Shown here: piece by piece, positions 54,907-63,738 of the stretch
Layout: each line of letters starts with the position of its first letter
Position numbering within the stretch: the stretch's first letter is position 1
Assembly: GCA_937901915.1 (NCBI GenBank)
Contig: CALGUD010000151.1
Coordinates: 1 to 64,000 of the forward strand
DNA length: 64,000 bases
Source of the DNA: an uncultured Flavobacteriaceae bacterium
GTDB taxonomy: Bacteria; Bacteroidota; Bacteroidia; Flavobacteriales; Flavobacteriaceae
Direction: 5' to 3'
Notes under the pieces: model-generated
Told to the model about the DNA's origin: nothing
Databases searched by the model: none
Seen by the model: the letters and a program-made list of their open reading frames with translations, nothing else
Position numbers and translations under genes: made by a program

Positions 54907-55725
54907 ATGCAAAAACCTAACAAAAGGCTTACAGGCCAGACATGTATTGTAACCGGATCTAGCTCCGGAATAGGGGAAGCCATTGTAAAATCTATGGCTA
55001 TGGAAGGTGCAAACACTATTGTGAATTACAATTCAGATAAAGAAAGTGCAGAAGAAATTGCCCATTGGATAAATGAAAATTCTATATGTGGGTCTGCTAT
55101 AGTTATAAAATGTGATGTAAGCAATGAAGACCAGGTGCAAAGCATGTTTAAAAAAACGATTAATCATTTTGGAACTGTAGATATTTGTGTAGCTAATTCC
55201 GGTATACAGGAAGATTATGAACTGCATGAAATGCCTTTAAGTGCATGGCAAAAAGTGATTGACGTAAATTTAACCGGACAATTTTTGTGTGCCAGGGAGG
55301 CAATCCGGGAGTTTTTAAAACGTGGCATGCGGGAAGATGTATCCAAATCCCTCGGTAAACTTATTCACATGAGTTCGGTGCATGAAAAAATACCGTGGGC
55401 AGGCCATGCCAACTATGCCGCATCTAAAGGAGCCCTTATTATGCTTATGCAAAGCATTTGCCAGGAATACGCCCCACATAAAATACGATGCAACAGTATT
55501 GCCCCGGGAGCCATTAAAACAGATATTAATAAGGAAGAGTGGAATACTGATAATGGTATGAAGAAGATGCTGGAGTTAATCCCCTATAAAAGGATAGGTA
55601 TACCCGAAGATATTGGAAGCGTAGCTTGCTGGCTTGCCTCAGATGAATCGGAGTATATTAACGGAACCACTATTTTCGTAGATGGAGGAATGTCTTGCTA
55701 TCCTGCATTTACTGATAACGGATAA
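54907..55725 (+). CDS. SDR family oxidoreductase, glucose 1-dehydrogenase-like
   Basis: This 272-aa short-chain dehydrogenase with a Rossmann fold has the cofactor motif TGSSSGIGEA (about residues 17-26), NSG in the fourth strand, active-site Ser in LIHMSSVHEK, and Tyr170-Lys174 in YAASK. Basic or polar residues after the second strand suggest use of NADP or NAD, undecided. Close relatives are called glucose 1-dehydrogenase, but the substrate is not certain. It is cytosolic and convergent with the ArsC-like gene. Confidence 0.9.
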   Translation: MQKPNKRLTGQTCIVTGSSSGIGEAIVKSMAMEGANTIVNYNSDKESAEEIAHWINENSICGSAIVIKCDVSNEDQVQSMFKKTINHFGTVDICVANSGIQEDYELHEMPLSAWQKVIDVNLTGQFLCAREAIREFLKRGMREDVSKSLGKLIHMSSVHEKIPWAGHANYAASKGALIMLMQSICQEYAPHKIRCNSIAPGAIKTDINKEEWNTDNGMKKMLELIPYKRIGIPEDIGSVACWLASDESEYINGTTIFVDGGMSCYPAFTDNG

Positions 55726-55731
55726 GTAAAA

Positions 55732-55759
55732 TAAGGCCTCTTAAAATGATAGAGGCTTA
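55732..55759. terminator. Weak hairpin between convergent SDR and ArsC-like genes
   Basis: TAAGGCCTCTTA and TAGAGGCTTA form a mostly paired hairpin with one bulge. It lies between two gene ends. T runs are poor, so its efficiency is doubtful. Confidence 0.4.
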
Positions 55760-55796
55760 ATGAATGAGTTTATTGAAGTTAGAATATTTGTTTAAA

Positions 55797-56243
55797 TCAC
55801 TCGTCTTCCTCTGCTTGTTCTTCTTCTGCAGGATTTCTCTTTACACCGGCGCTGTCATGTCCGATAATTTCAGGATTATCGGTAAAATCTGTTAACTTTT
55901 CTATTTGAATATAAGTATCACCTTTAATCAAAATAGGATGGATAATAAGTTCCGGGTGGTTCTCAATAACTTTTAACCAATCGTTATCCTCCATGTCCAC
56001 CGGATCTTCTCCATAATTTTTCACAAAATCCGGGTGTTGGGTTTGAATCAGGTCCGGGATACCTTTGTTTAGCTTGGAAGCTATTTCTGCCCATTGTGTG
56101 CCGGTAACTTTTGTCTGTGAAAGGTCAATTGTTTGAGCAGGCATATCACCAGAAGAAATATACGCATTCATTCTTCTGCCCAATTCAGTGCCCGGATGAT
56201 AAAACAAAGTTGCCTTATTTTTATTTGTTGCAATTACTCCCAT
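55797..56243 (-). CDS. ArsC-like thioredoxin-fold protein without the catalytic cysteine
   Basis: This 148-aa protein has the fold pattern of ArsC/Spx family proteins: ATLFYHPGTELGRRMNAYI at the N-terminus where arsenate reductases have a Cys-containing NPxCxxCR motif, and a C-terminal NHPELIIHPILIKGDTYIQI segment typical of the family. The cysteine is replaced (HPGTELG), so it cannot reduce arsenate by the usual route. The acidic tail (EEEQAEEDE) is an extension. It is probably an adaptor or stress protein; no ars genes are nearby. Confidence 0.75.
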   Translation of the reverse strand: MGVIATNKNKATLFYHPGTELGRRMNAYISSGDMPAQTIDLSQTKVTGTQWAEIASKLNKGIPDLIQTQHPDFVKNYGEDPVDMEDNDWLKVIENHPELIIHPILIKGDTYIQIEKLTDFTDNPEIIGHDSAGVKRNPAEEEQAEEDE

Positions 56244-56431
56244 TTTCGTTTCTTTTAATTATCTAAATGTACCTTAACTGAAAATTCTTTAAGTACTCTT
56301 TTGATATTTTTATTAGCTTATTTCATTTTAAAGTTAGCTTGTTTATTCCAGTCAAAATTTGGATTTTCTAAGGTAAGATTCTGCCGGATGTTTAATTAAT
56401 TTTAATCAAAGCAGAATTAAAATTGAAAAAT

Positions 56432-57283
56432 ATGAGAACACCAGAGACCTTTCCGGATGAGCCACAGGCAAAACAGCCGGGAAAAGAACATACATTAGAC
56501 ACACAACCTGTAATAATAAGGGAGAGTTATAAGGGTAGTAATAAATTAGAAGGTAAAATAGCATTTATTACCGGAGGAGATAGCGGTATTGGTAAAAGTG
56601 CAGCCATACATTTTGCAAGGGAAGGGGCATCGGTAGCATTTGTTTATTATAATGAAGATAAAGATGCCGAAAATACCAGAAAGGAAATTGAAAACGAAGG
56701 CGTTCAATGTCTGGCTATTAAAGGAGATATTAAAGACGAAAACTTTTGTAAAGAAGCAATAAAAAAAACAGTTGACACATTTGGCAGTTTAAATATAGTA
56801 GTTAATAATGCCGCTATGCAGTTTCCTGAAGATAGTCTTGAAGATATAAGTACTGAGAACCTTCATACTACTTTTGAAACCAATATCTATTCCTTCTTCT
56901 ATATCACCAAAGCAGCTATTAAACATCTGAAAGAAGGGGATTCAATAATAAATTCTACGTCGGTCACCGCTTTTAAAGGAAGTTCACATTTGCTGGATTA
57001 TTCAAGCACTAAGGGAGCAATAACAGCCTTCACAAGGTCGCTGTCACAATCCCTAGCCAAAAAAGGGATCAGGGTGAATGGTGTGGCTCCGGGACCTATA
57101 TGGACACCTTTAATTCCTGCAACTTTTGGTGATTTTTCAGATTTCGGACAGGATACCCCACTGGGCAGGGCAGGTCAACCTGCTGAATTGGGTCCGGCTT
57201 ATGTGTACCTGGCCAGTGAAGACAGTAGTTATATGACCGGGCAAATACTGCATATTAATGGAGGCCATATAGTTGGGAGTTAA
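56432..57283 (+). CDS. SDR family oxidoreductase, general-stress type (YghA/YdaD-like)
   Basis: I choose ATG at 56432 over a TTG nine bases upstream; the product is 283 aa. The N-terminal extension with QPGKEHTLDTQPVII precedes the Rossmann fold and is typical of this SDR group, which includes Bacillus general stress protein 39. The cofactor motif is TGGDSGIGKS (about residues 51-60), followed by NNAA, active-site Ser in INSTSVTAF, and Tyr-Lys in YSSTK. It is cytosolic. The substrate is unknown. Confidence 0.9.
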   Translation: MRTPETFPDEPQAKQPGKEHTLDTQPVIIRESYKGSNKLEGKIAFITGGDSGIGKSAAIHFAREGASVAFVYYNEDKDAENTRKEIENEGVQCLAIKGDIKDENFCKEAIKKTVDTFGSLNIVVNNAAMQFPEDSLEDISTENLHTTFETNIYSFFYITKAAIKHLKEGDSIINSTSVTAFKGSSHLLDYSSTKGAITAFTRSLSQSLAKKGIRVNGVAPGPIWTPLIPATFGDFSDFGQDTPLGRAGQPAELGPAYVYLASEDSSYMTGQILHINGGHIVGS

Positions 57284-57429
57284 TTAAATTAAAAAAAATT
57301 TTTTATTCCAAAAAAATTCATGTATTTTATGCTTGTAAAATTAAGATAATCAAACAATTGAAATTTTCACTCCCCCCGGTATGAAAATTAAAATTCAATT
57401 CGGCGAAAAATTCCCAAAGCATAAAATAC

Positions 57430-58062
57430 ATGAAATATATCATAGCAGTTATATTTACAATGAGTCTATTCGAAATGAAGGCAGAGCATATTATTCCCCA
57501 ATCAATCGAGGAAGAAGTAAAAGCGGCCTTGTCTCATTATCCACAACTGGACAAAACATCCATTACCTTCAAATTTAAAAAGAACATTAAAAAAGCTACT
57601 ATGCAGGCCCGGCCTACATTTGGTAGTTTTTTCAGGTCTAAGAAAAACCGGAGATATGTTGTATTTATCAGTGAAAGAGTTAAAATCTCTGATACCCTGT
57701 ATAGGACTAAAGATTTACCTTCGGATGTATTAATAGGGTGGATCGGACATGAACTGGGGCATATAGAAGATTACAGAAGCCGGAGTAACCTGAATTTACT
57801 GGGTTTTGGCTGGCAGTACCTTTTCTCTGACAAACATATTATAGAAGCCGAAAGAACAGCAGATCACTTTGCAGTTATGCATGGTATGGAAGAATACATA
57901 CTTAAAACCAAAGATTTTATTTTAAATACCACCAAAATATCACCGGTGTATGTTGAGAGGGTGAAAAAATTCTACCTTTCTCCCGATGAAATTATTTCAA
58001 TGGTTAAAGAACGTGACGAAAAAGAAAAATTAGAAAATGATTTGATTGATAGTAAAATATAA
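57430..58062 (+). CDS. Exported zinc metallopeptidase (HExxH), M48-like
   Basis: This 210-aa protein has an N-terminal signal sequence (about residues 1-18). A zinc motif HELGH (His107, Glu108, His111) and a downstream EAERTAD (about 139-145) supply the third ligand, the gluzincin-like arrangement seen in M48 and M56 relatives. Only one catalytic domain is present, and it is shorter than typical M48 enzymes. It is likely periplasmic. The start at 57430 is supported by the signal peptide; an overlapping frame at 57381-57578 has no features. It is convergent with the GH3 gene, 17 bases apart. Confidence 0.82.
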   Translation: MKYIIAVIFTMSLFEMKAEHIIPQSIEEEVKAALSHYPQLDKTSITFKFKKNIKKATMQARPTFGSFFRSKKNRRYVVFISERVKISDTLYRTKDLPSDVLIGWIGHELGHIEDYRSRSNLNLLGFGWQYLFSDKHIIEAERTADHFAVMHGMEEYILKTKDFILNTTKISPVYVERVKKFYLSPDEIISMVKERDEKEKLENDLIDSKI

Positions 58063-58079
58063 TAACTGGCTGTATAATT

Positions 58080-59597
58080 TTAGCCTGCGGCAAATTTTTC
58101 CCATTCACTAAATTTTTCTTCATCCATTACACGTTCCATTTTTACCTGGCCTCCTTTTTTCTTGTTTTTTTCATTCCAGTTATAAAAAACATCAGGTTCC
58201 ACACAGTGTACTTTAACTCCTTTTAAAGCCTTGGTTCGGGCTACTCTATAATTTTTATTGGCCTCCTTTAAAAATTCGTCCAGTGCGTCGGCAACCTTTA
58301 AATTATCTAAATTATCTTCACAACCCAGATACCAGGTGTGGTAAAAATCATTTCCGTATCGTTTTGCGCAGATGGTAAATTCGGGAATGCTCACCTCAAA
58401 TAATTCTTCTAAGTGTTGTATGGCATCATTCATTTTATTAACAGACAACTGGGATCCGACAGTATTTAAAAAGAATTTTGTTCGCCCGGTTATTATTATT
58501 TCGGCCTTGTCCACATCTGTAAATTTAATGGTGTCCCCAATTAAATACCTCCATAGGCCCGATACAGTACTAATTATCAAAATATACTCTTTATCTGCTT
58601 CTACTTCCGAAAGGGTTACTGATGGAACATTTCCTTTTAGAGAACCGTCTTCATTAATAAATTCCGGTTTAAAAGGAACAAATTGAAAGTATATCCCGTT
58701 ATCAGTCACCAATTGCATTGATGAAGTTTCCGGCCGTGTTTGAAAAGCTATAAACCCTTCGGAAGCCAGATATGTATCAATTACCGTAACAGGTTTCCCC
58801 ATTAATTCCCTGAAACTTTTTTCATAAGGCCCAAATGCTACACCTCCCGAGGTATATACCTGCAGGTTTGGCCAGATCTCATGAATATTTTTTAAGTTAT
58901 GGCGTTCAATTACATCTTGTAACATCAACTCTATCCAGGAAGGAATGCCACTTAATGCTCCTATGTCCCATTCGGGTGCCTTTTCTGCTATCTTGTTAAT
59001 CCTCTCGTCCCAATCATCAATCTGCGCAATTTCTTCACCGGGTTTATAATAACTGCGAAACCAAAAAGGTATGTTACTGGCACTGATGCCGCTTATTTCT
59101 CCTTCTTTATGCCCGTCTTTGATATCCAGGGAGGTAGAGCTGCCCAGCATTAAAATTTCTTTTTCAAAAAAATCAGGAGGCAGGTCAAAATTGCTCAAGG
59201 CAAAAACCTGTTCGGTTCCAGCTCGCCGTATAGCAGTTATCATTTCGTCAGTTACTGGAATGCGTTTACTGGTTTTGCCCGTGGTGCCGGAACTTAATGC
59301 AAAATAGGATGGGCTCCCCGGCCACGTAATGTCTGTTTCACCTTTATGTAATCTGTACCACCATTCTTTATCTATTCTGTTATAATCAAAAATGGGTAGA
59401 GCAGCCGAAAATGCCTCCTCAATGTTTTCTGACGAAAGAATGTTGTGAAAATTATAATATTTTCCAAAAGCGGTATCCTTTGCCTCTTCCAATAAATTAG
59501 TTAAAACTTTTTGTTGAGACTTTATATGGTCCGGCTCCGGGGTTAATGTATCCTTTACATCTATTACCCCTTTAATGATGCTCCCTAATATTGCCAT
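58080..59597 (-). CDS. GH3 auxin-responsive promoter family protein (acyl-adenylating)
   Basis: This 505-aa protein is a member of the ANL-like GH3 superfamily, named for a plant auxin gene and unrelated to glycoside hydrolase family 3. The ATP-binding motif LSSGTTGKTSKRIPV (about residues 100-115) is intact, as are YTSGGVAFGPY (about 245) and ISTVSGLWRYLIGDT (about 345-360), which form the adenylation site. Plant members conjugate acyl acids to amino acids; the bacterial substrate is unknown. It is cytosolic. It is followed upstream by a PNPOx gene, 16 bases apart, so they may be one operon. Confidence 0.9.
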   Translation of the reverse strand: MAILGSIIKGVIDVKDTLTPEPDHIKSQQKVLTNLLEEAKDTAFGKYYNFHNILSSENIEEAFSAALPIFDYNRIDKEWWYRLHKGETDITWPGSPSYFALSSGTTGKTSKRIPVTDEMITAIRRAGTEQVFALSNFDLPPDFFEKEILMLGSSTSLDIKDGHKEGEISGISASNIPFWFRSYYKPGEEIAQIDDWDERINKIAEKAPEWDIGALSGIPSWIELMLQDVIERHNLKNIHEIWPNLQVYTSGGVAFGPYEKSFRELMGKPVTVIDTYLASEGFIAFQTRPETSSMQLVTDNGIYFQFVPFKPEFINEDGSLKGNVPSVTLSEVEADKEYILIISTVSGLWRYLIGDTIKFTDVDKAEIIITGRTKFFLNTVGSQLSVNKMNDAIQHLEELFEVSIPEFTICAKRYGNDFYHTWYLGCEDNLDNLKVADALDEFLKEANKNYRVARTKALKGVKVHCVEPDVFYNWNEKNKKKGGQVKMERVMDEEKFSEWEKFAAG

Positions 59598-59613
59598 TTT
59601 TTATTACTTGCGG

Positions 59614-60123
59614 CTACATGCTTATCTCACCTTTAACACCAATCTCTTTTTTAGTGCCTGTGATTTCCGCACCTGCTATTTTTATCAGTGTAACCAGTTT
59701 ATTATCCTTAGTATCCCAATAGTAAGCATCTTCGGCGCCCACTTTAATAAGGGACAGATTAGGGTCATCCTTATCATTAAACCAGGCTTGTAGTACCGGG
59801 TTCCAGAGTTCCTCAACTTTATTCTTATCTGTTACCAAAGTTGCAGTGCCGTATACCGATAAATATTCTCGGTCACTTTTATTCGCATACATAAGTTGTA
59901 CCCTATGGTCTTTAGAAATATTCTTATAATGCTCGGAATCCTTACCTGTAAAAAACCATAGGTTTCCTTCGTTATCAACTTCCTGGGTTGTCATTGGTAT
60001 TACAGATAAAGGCGTTTTACTGAGGGCAGTCGCCATCATACAAATATTCTGATGCTCTGTGATCTCTTTAATTTTCTCAATACCCTGAACCCTGCTCAAA
60101 TTTTTTTCGGTTTCCATTTCCAT
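59614..60123 (-). CDS. Pyridoxamine 5'-phosphate oxidase-like (general stress protein 26 type)
   Basis: This 169-aa split-barrel flavin-binding protein begins MEMETEKNLSRVQGIEKIKEI. The central pattern NLWFFTGKDSEHYKNI and VQLMYANKSDREYLSVYGTATLV is typical of the GSP26 group. These bind FMN or F420-like cofactors, and the reaction in general-stress members is not known. It is immediately upstream of the GH3 gene (16 bases), sharing the minus strand. ATG at 60123 or the second Met six bases later are both possible. Confidence 0.88.
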   Translation of the reverse strand: MEMETEKNLSRVQGIEKIKEITEHQNICMMATALSKTPLSVIPMTTQEVDNEGNLWFFTGKDSEHYKNISKDHRVQLMYANKSDREYLSVYGTATLVTDKNKVEELWNPVLQAWFNDKDDPNLSLIKVGAEDAYYWDTKDNKLVTLIKIAGAEITGTKKEIGVKGEISM

Positions 60124-60162
60124 GATAAATTTTTTAAATAGTCTTTTTAATACGTTTAAATA

Positions 60163-60250
60163 AGGCTGCCTGAAATTATAAACCGGTGTTAGTTAATAGA
60201 CACACAACGGGTCATTATTTAACGTGAACTCAACACTTCTCAGGCAGCCT
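60163..60250. repeat. 88-bp fold-back element (11-bp perfect ends)
   Basis: AGGCTGCCTGA (60163-60173) and TCAGGCAGCCT (60240-60250) are exact inverted repeats around 66 bases. It lies between the PNPOx start and the DJ-1 stop. It could be a terminator with a large loop for the DJ-1 gene, a regulator site, or a small palindromic repeat of the kind scattered in genomes; the loop is too large for a standard terminator. Confidence 0.5.
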
Positions 60251-60311
60251 ATTATAACTTGTTTACTGAGTCTTTATATAAACTCGTTTAAATTTAATGG
60301 ACCATGCCTGC

Positions 60312-60875
60312 TTAAGCATTGGCTGTTTGTTCACTGTGTTTTCCTTCCCGTATTTCTTCAATAACTTTACTGATAAAAGCGGGTAAATCGTCGGGGTTTC
60401 TGCTTGTTACCAATCCATTGTCAACAACAACCTCTTTATCGACCCAGTTTGCACCTGCATTGATTACATCGTCTTTTATAGCTTTGTAAGAAGTAACTTC
60501 CCTGTTGTTAATAACACCGGCACTAATTAATAACCATGGTGCATGACAAATGGCAGCAACGGGCTTTCCGCTTTCAAAGAAAGACCGGATAAATTGCAAC
60601 GCATCCTCATTAACCCGTAAATGATCGGGGTTTATAACTCCGCCCGGAAGTACCAGGGCATCATAGTCAGATTCATTTGTATTTTTCACTAACTTATCAA
60701 CTTTAACTGTTTCTCCCCAGTTACCTTTATCCCAGCTTTTAATCTCACTTTCTTTAATGGAAACTATATGCACTGTTGCGCCCTCATTTTTTAATGCTTC
60801 CAAAGGCTTAAATAATTCTGATTTCTCAAATCCATTGGTTGCCAGTATGGCAACTTTCTTGTTCTCTAATTTCAT
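60312..60875 (-). CDS. DJ-1/PfpI family protein (YhbO/YraA type)
   Basis: This 187-aa protein starts at ATG 60875; the longer upstream frame has no family features. It has the class I glutamine-amidotransferase-like fold with nucleophile Cys110 in AAICHAPW and the preceding acidic elbow residue near the N-terminus (GFEKSEL). This is the YhbO/PfpI group: stress-induced glyoxalase or deglycase activity has been proposed, and proteolysis is disputed. The exposed TSRNPDDLPAF near the C-terminus is characteristic. It lies divergent from the PfpI-ThuA lipoprotein gene. Confidence 0.92.
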   Translation of the reverse strand: MKLENKKVAILATNGFEKSELFKPLEALKNEGATVHIVSIKESEIKSWDKGNWGETVKVDKLVKNTNESDYDALVLPGGVINPDHLRVNEDALQFIRSFFESGKPVAAICHAPWLLISAGVINNREVTSYKAIKDDVINAGANWVDKEVVVDNGLVTSRNPDDLPAFISKVIEEIREGKHSEQTANA

Positions 60876-61012
60876 AATCTTGCTTTTTTTAAGTAATAAT
60901 TTGTACTGATTGCATAGGTTTTGCAATTCTTTATTTTGTACCCTTAATATAATATGATCATGGAGACTGAAGGTGCTCAAATCAATCAATTTTCAACTCT
61001 AAAAATAGCGGC

Positions 61013-61041
61013 GTAGGGGAATACCCCTATCGGTTAATTTG
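61013..61041 (+). promoter_or_regulatory. Inverted CCCCTA pair and -7 box before the ThuA-lipoprotein gene
   Basis: TAGGGG and CCCCTA flank an AATA centre (61013-61031). TTAATTTG (61034-61041), a one-mismatch -7 box, follows, and the ATG is about 43 bases further on. The arrangement is that of an activator site just upstream of a promoter, in the style of NarL/LuxR-type half-sites. Confidence 0.4.
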
Positions 61042-61083
61042 TTTTAATTTAATATATTTATTTATCAACCAAAAAAAACATCA

Positions 61084-63474
61084 ATGAGAACCTCAAAAAC
61101 CTATTTATGTACTTTCATTATTCTTTTTACATTTTTTTTTGCGTGTAATAGTGATGACGACAGGGGCGGGGATAACAATCCACCTGTTTTAAGTAATGAA
61201 AAACAAATTACAGACTTTCAATTCAATGCATCGAATAATAGTGGCCTTACTGAAAATGTGATTGGTGAAATAAATCAGGAAAACCAGTCCGTAATATTGG
61301 TCGTGCCTTTTGGAACAGATGTAACCTCTTTATTACCCACAATACAGGTTTCCGCCGGTGCCACATATTCGCCAACGGGAGCACAGGATTTTACCCAACC
61401 TGTAACATATACCGTAACAGCAGAAAACGAAACTACCAATAACTATAATGTTACTGTAAATGTGGCACCGAGTTCTGACGCTTCTATAATAAATTTTTCC
61501 TTTTTGACGGAAAATAATGAACAATTAAATGCTGACGTTATTGCAAACATAGATCAGGGTACACAGATAATATCAGTTGACTTACCAGAAGGTACCGAAG
61601 TTACCGACTTAATACCCACTATCGAAATATCTGAAGGTGCCACAATTGATCCTAATGGAACTCAGGACTTTTCAACTACAGTAACTTATACAGTAACTTC
61701 GCAAAGTGGAAATATTTCAACTTCTTATAATGTATTTGTTACAGTAGAATTAGACGAAGAAGAGGAAGTTGAATTGGGAGAGAAAAATATACTTATGTTT
61801 GTCTCTCATGAAGACACTTATCATTCCGAGTACATTATAATGCGAAGAGCTTTGGAAACCTCAGGATATACTGTAGATGTAAGAAGTTCAAATTCACAAC
61901 CAGCAGAAATATATACCCAAAGTTCTATTAGTGGAAATAATGACCAGAGTGCAACTTATACCGATTTTCAGGAACAATTTTTAGATGCATTTGGCAGTGC
62001 CTGGCAATCAGATTGGAATACAGTACCGGATTACGTAAATGTAAACGGAAGCATTCAGGATGTGGAAAATATGATGTCCTATGATGCTCTTGTAGTTGTA
62101 GGTGGTACAGGTGCCCAGGCATATCGTGTAGATGGCAGCTATCAGTCACAAGGAGAAGGTGATCGTCTGGTTACAAGTGAAGAGATACAGGCAGCGGCAG
62201 AGAAACTAAATGATCTGGCCATAGAAGCATTGATGACAGGAAAACCGGTAATGGCACAATGCCATGGAGCTTCTTTAGCACCGTATTGGAGAGTTCCCGG
62301 TACAACAGGGGTTGATGGTTTGGGAACAAGCATTTTAGAAGGAGATTATGCTACAGGTTTTCCTGAAGCAGCAACCGGAACTACTCTGGCCTCACTGAAT
62401 GTAGAATATCGTGGAATGGATGCCGATAGAGTAACAGTTTCCAGTCCACATTCATCATTGGGTGACGGAGGTGCAGGTAATGGTAAAATTATTACTACCC
62501 GTGACTGGTATTCTCATACTGTAGCTCATGCAGCACGAACTTTACTCAATATTATTGATACATATCCAACTGCGGCTGAATTATCCAGTAATATATCAGT
62601 CCTTATTATACACGGGGGAGCTGTAAATACATCTGATTGTGGTGTCAGTAACCAAACTACTAATGACGTGCCCTGTAATTATGGAACAGATCCCGGATCG
62701 TTACCTGCTGATTATACAGATTTGGTGAACTTGTATCAAGGGAATTCTGCAAATGATAATTATAACATAACTATTGATGATCTGGATATACTGGGAGGAG
62801 CTACTTTGCCTTATGATGGTAGTTCAATAACTTCTATTGAAAACTATTTATCTAATTACGATGTGGTTGTATTTTACAAACATTGGGCTTCTAATATTAC
62901 AAGCAATTTACAAAATGCCATTGTGAATTATGCCGATGATGGAGGTGGGGTGTTATCTATACATCACGGACTTTATAATAGTGGTAAAAGCATCCTGGTA
63001 AATGATTTATTTGAAGCCGAATCTTCTTCAAGCGGTTGGAGTGCAAACTTAACAGAATATAATTTAGTAATGACTAATTACGGGCATTTTGTATCAACTT
63101 ATGGGGTGGTATTATCTAATCCTGTAGAGACACCATCTAATTGGTCTTCTTTGCCGGAAGGCGCAGCTAATATGAGTTATTCCTATTACCCAAATATTGA
63201 GATTGAAGATGAAATTTATAATAATATGACTTATACTTCAAGTGCCAGTTTTGGAAGAGGAGTTAACGAGATAACACCTTTATTTTCCGATAATGTTAGT
63301 TCATCACAATATCATCATGCCTCAGGGTATGTTAAACTATTTGATGGTTCAAATGATGGTAGTGTAGGTAAAGTTGCATTTTTTGAACCTGGAGAGAGGC
63401 CTGAAAATTATGAAATAGATAGTCCTTATGGTCAAATTCTACGAAATGCGGTTGTGTGGCTTGGAATTGATTGA
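61084..63474 (+). CDS. Lipoprotein with two DUF5018-like domains, a DJ-1/PfpI domain and a ThuA-like domain
   Basis: This 796-aa lipoprotein has a lipobox FFFAC (Cys21) with an acidic CNSDDD start favouring the cell surface. Two repeated beta domains (about residues 42-130 and 134-222, each with ITDFQF/IINFSF, an ATYSP/ATIDP stretch and VTYTVT) resemble DUF5018. A DJ-1/PfpI-type domain follows (about 233-500) with Cys393 in AQCHGASLA. The C-terminal domain (about 503-796) resembles ThuA/trehalose-utilisation type (LIIHGG, HGLYNS, GHFVSTYG). I know of no function for this combination. ThuA-like domains occur in carbohydrate metabolism, so a surface sugar-handling role is possible. Confidence 0.8.
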   Translation: MRTSKTYLCTFIILFTFFFACNSDDDRGGDNNPPVLSNEKQITDFQFNASNNSGLTENVIGEINQENQSVILVVPFGTDVTSLLPTIQVSAGATYSPTGAQDFTQPVTYTVTAENETTNNYNVTVNVAPSSDASIINFSFLTENNEQLNADVIANIDQGTQIISVDLPEGTEVTDLIPTIEISEGATIDPNGTQDFSTTVTYTVTSQSGNISTSYNVFVTVELDEEEEVELGEKNILMFVSHEDTYHSEYIIMRRALETSGYTVDVRSSNSQPAEIYTQSSISGNNDQSATYTDFQEQFLDAFGSAWQSDWNTVPDYVNVNGSIQDVENMMSYDALVVVGGTGAQAYRVDGSYQSQGEGDRLVTSEEIQAAAEKLNDLAIEALMTGKPVMAQCHGASLAPYWRVPGTTGVDGLGTSILEGDYATGFPEAATGTTLASLNVEYRGMDADRVTVSSPHSSLGDGGAGNGKIITTRDWYSHTVAHAARTLLNIIDTYPTAAELSSNISVLIIHGGAVNTSDCGVSNQTTNDVPCNYGTDPGSLPADYTDLVNLYQGNSANDNYNITIDDLDILGGATLPYDGSSITSIENYLSNYDVVVFYKHWASNITSNLQNAIVNYADDGGGVLSIHHGLYNSGKSILVNDLFEAESSSSGWSANLTEYNLVMTNYGHFVSTYGVVLSNPVETPSNWSSLPEGAANMSYSYYPNIEIEDEIYNNMTYTSSASFGRGVNEITPLFSDNVSSSQYHHASGYVKLFDGSNDGSVGKVAFFEPGERPENYEIDSPYGQILRNAVVWLGID

Positions 63475-63601
63475 TATCAGTTTGTTTTATTAAAATTTAA
63501 GGCATAACCCCGTTAAACATAGAAGATAGTGTCTGGTATTAACCATATATATTGATTGTTAGTATAAATACAAATTATCTCAACCCATGTACTTATTCCT
63601 C

Positions 63602-63641
63602 TCCTTCCGGATTCTTAACTGAATTCGGAAGGATTTTTTTT
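63602..63641 (+). terminator. Rho-independent terminator of the ThuA-lipoprotein gene
   Basis: A 13-base arm at 63602-63614 pairs with 63621-63633 around a 6-base loop; an eight-T run follows. It lies about 130 bases after the stop. Confidence 0.87.
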
Positions 63642-63738
63642 GAGGAAATTGAAGGAAGCCATCAATTTGAAATTATTTTTTGCCTCAGCTCACATTAAAT
63701 AGGTGAAAACCCCTATAGTTTAGCATATGTATGATGTT

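Noticed and set aside
55797..56243. Functional arsenate reductase
   Set aside because: The active-site cysteine is absent and there are no other ars genes in the window.
57381..57578. 65-aa open frame overlapping the protease gene start
   Set aside because: It lies out of frame across the signal peptide of the HExxH protein, which has clear coding features.
58080..59597. GH3 gene as a glycosidase of the utilisation locus
   Set aside because: It has the acyl-adenylating LSSGTTGKTSK motif of the auxin-responsive GH3 superfamily, not the glycoside hydrolase family 3 fold.
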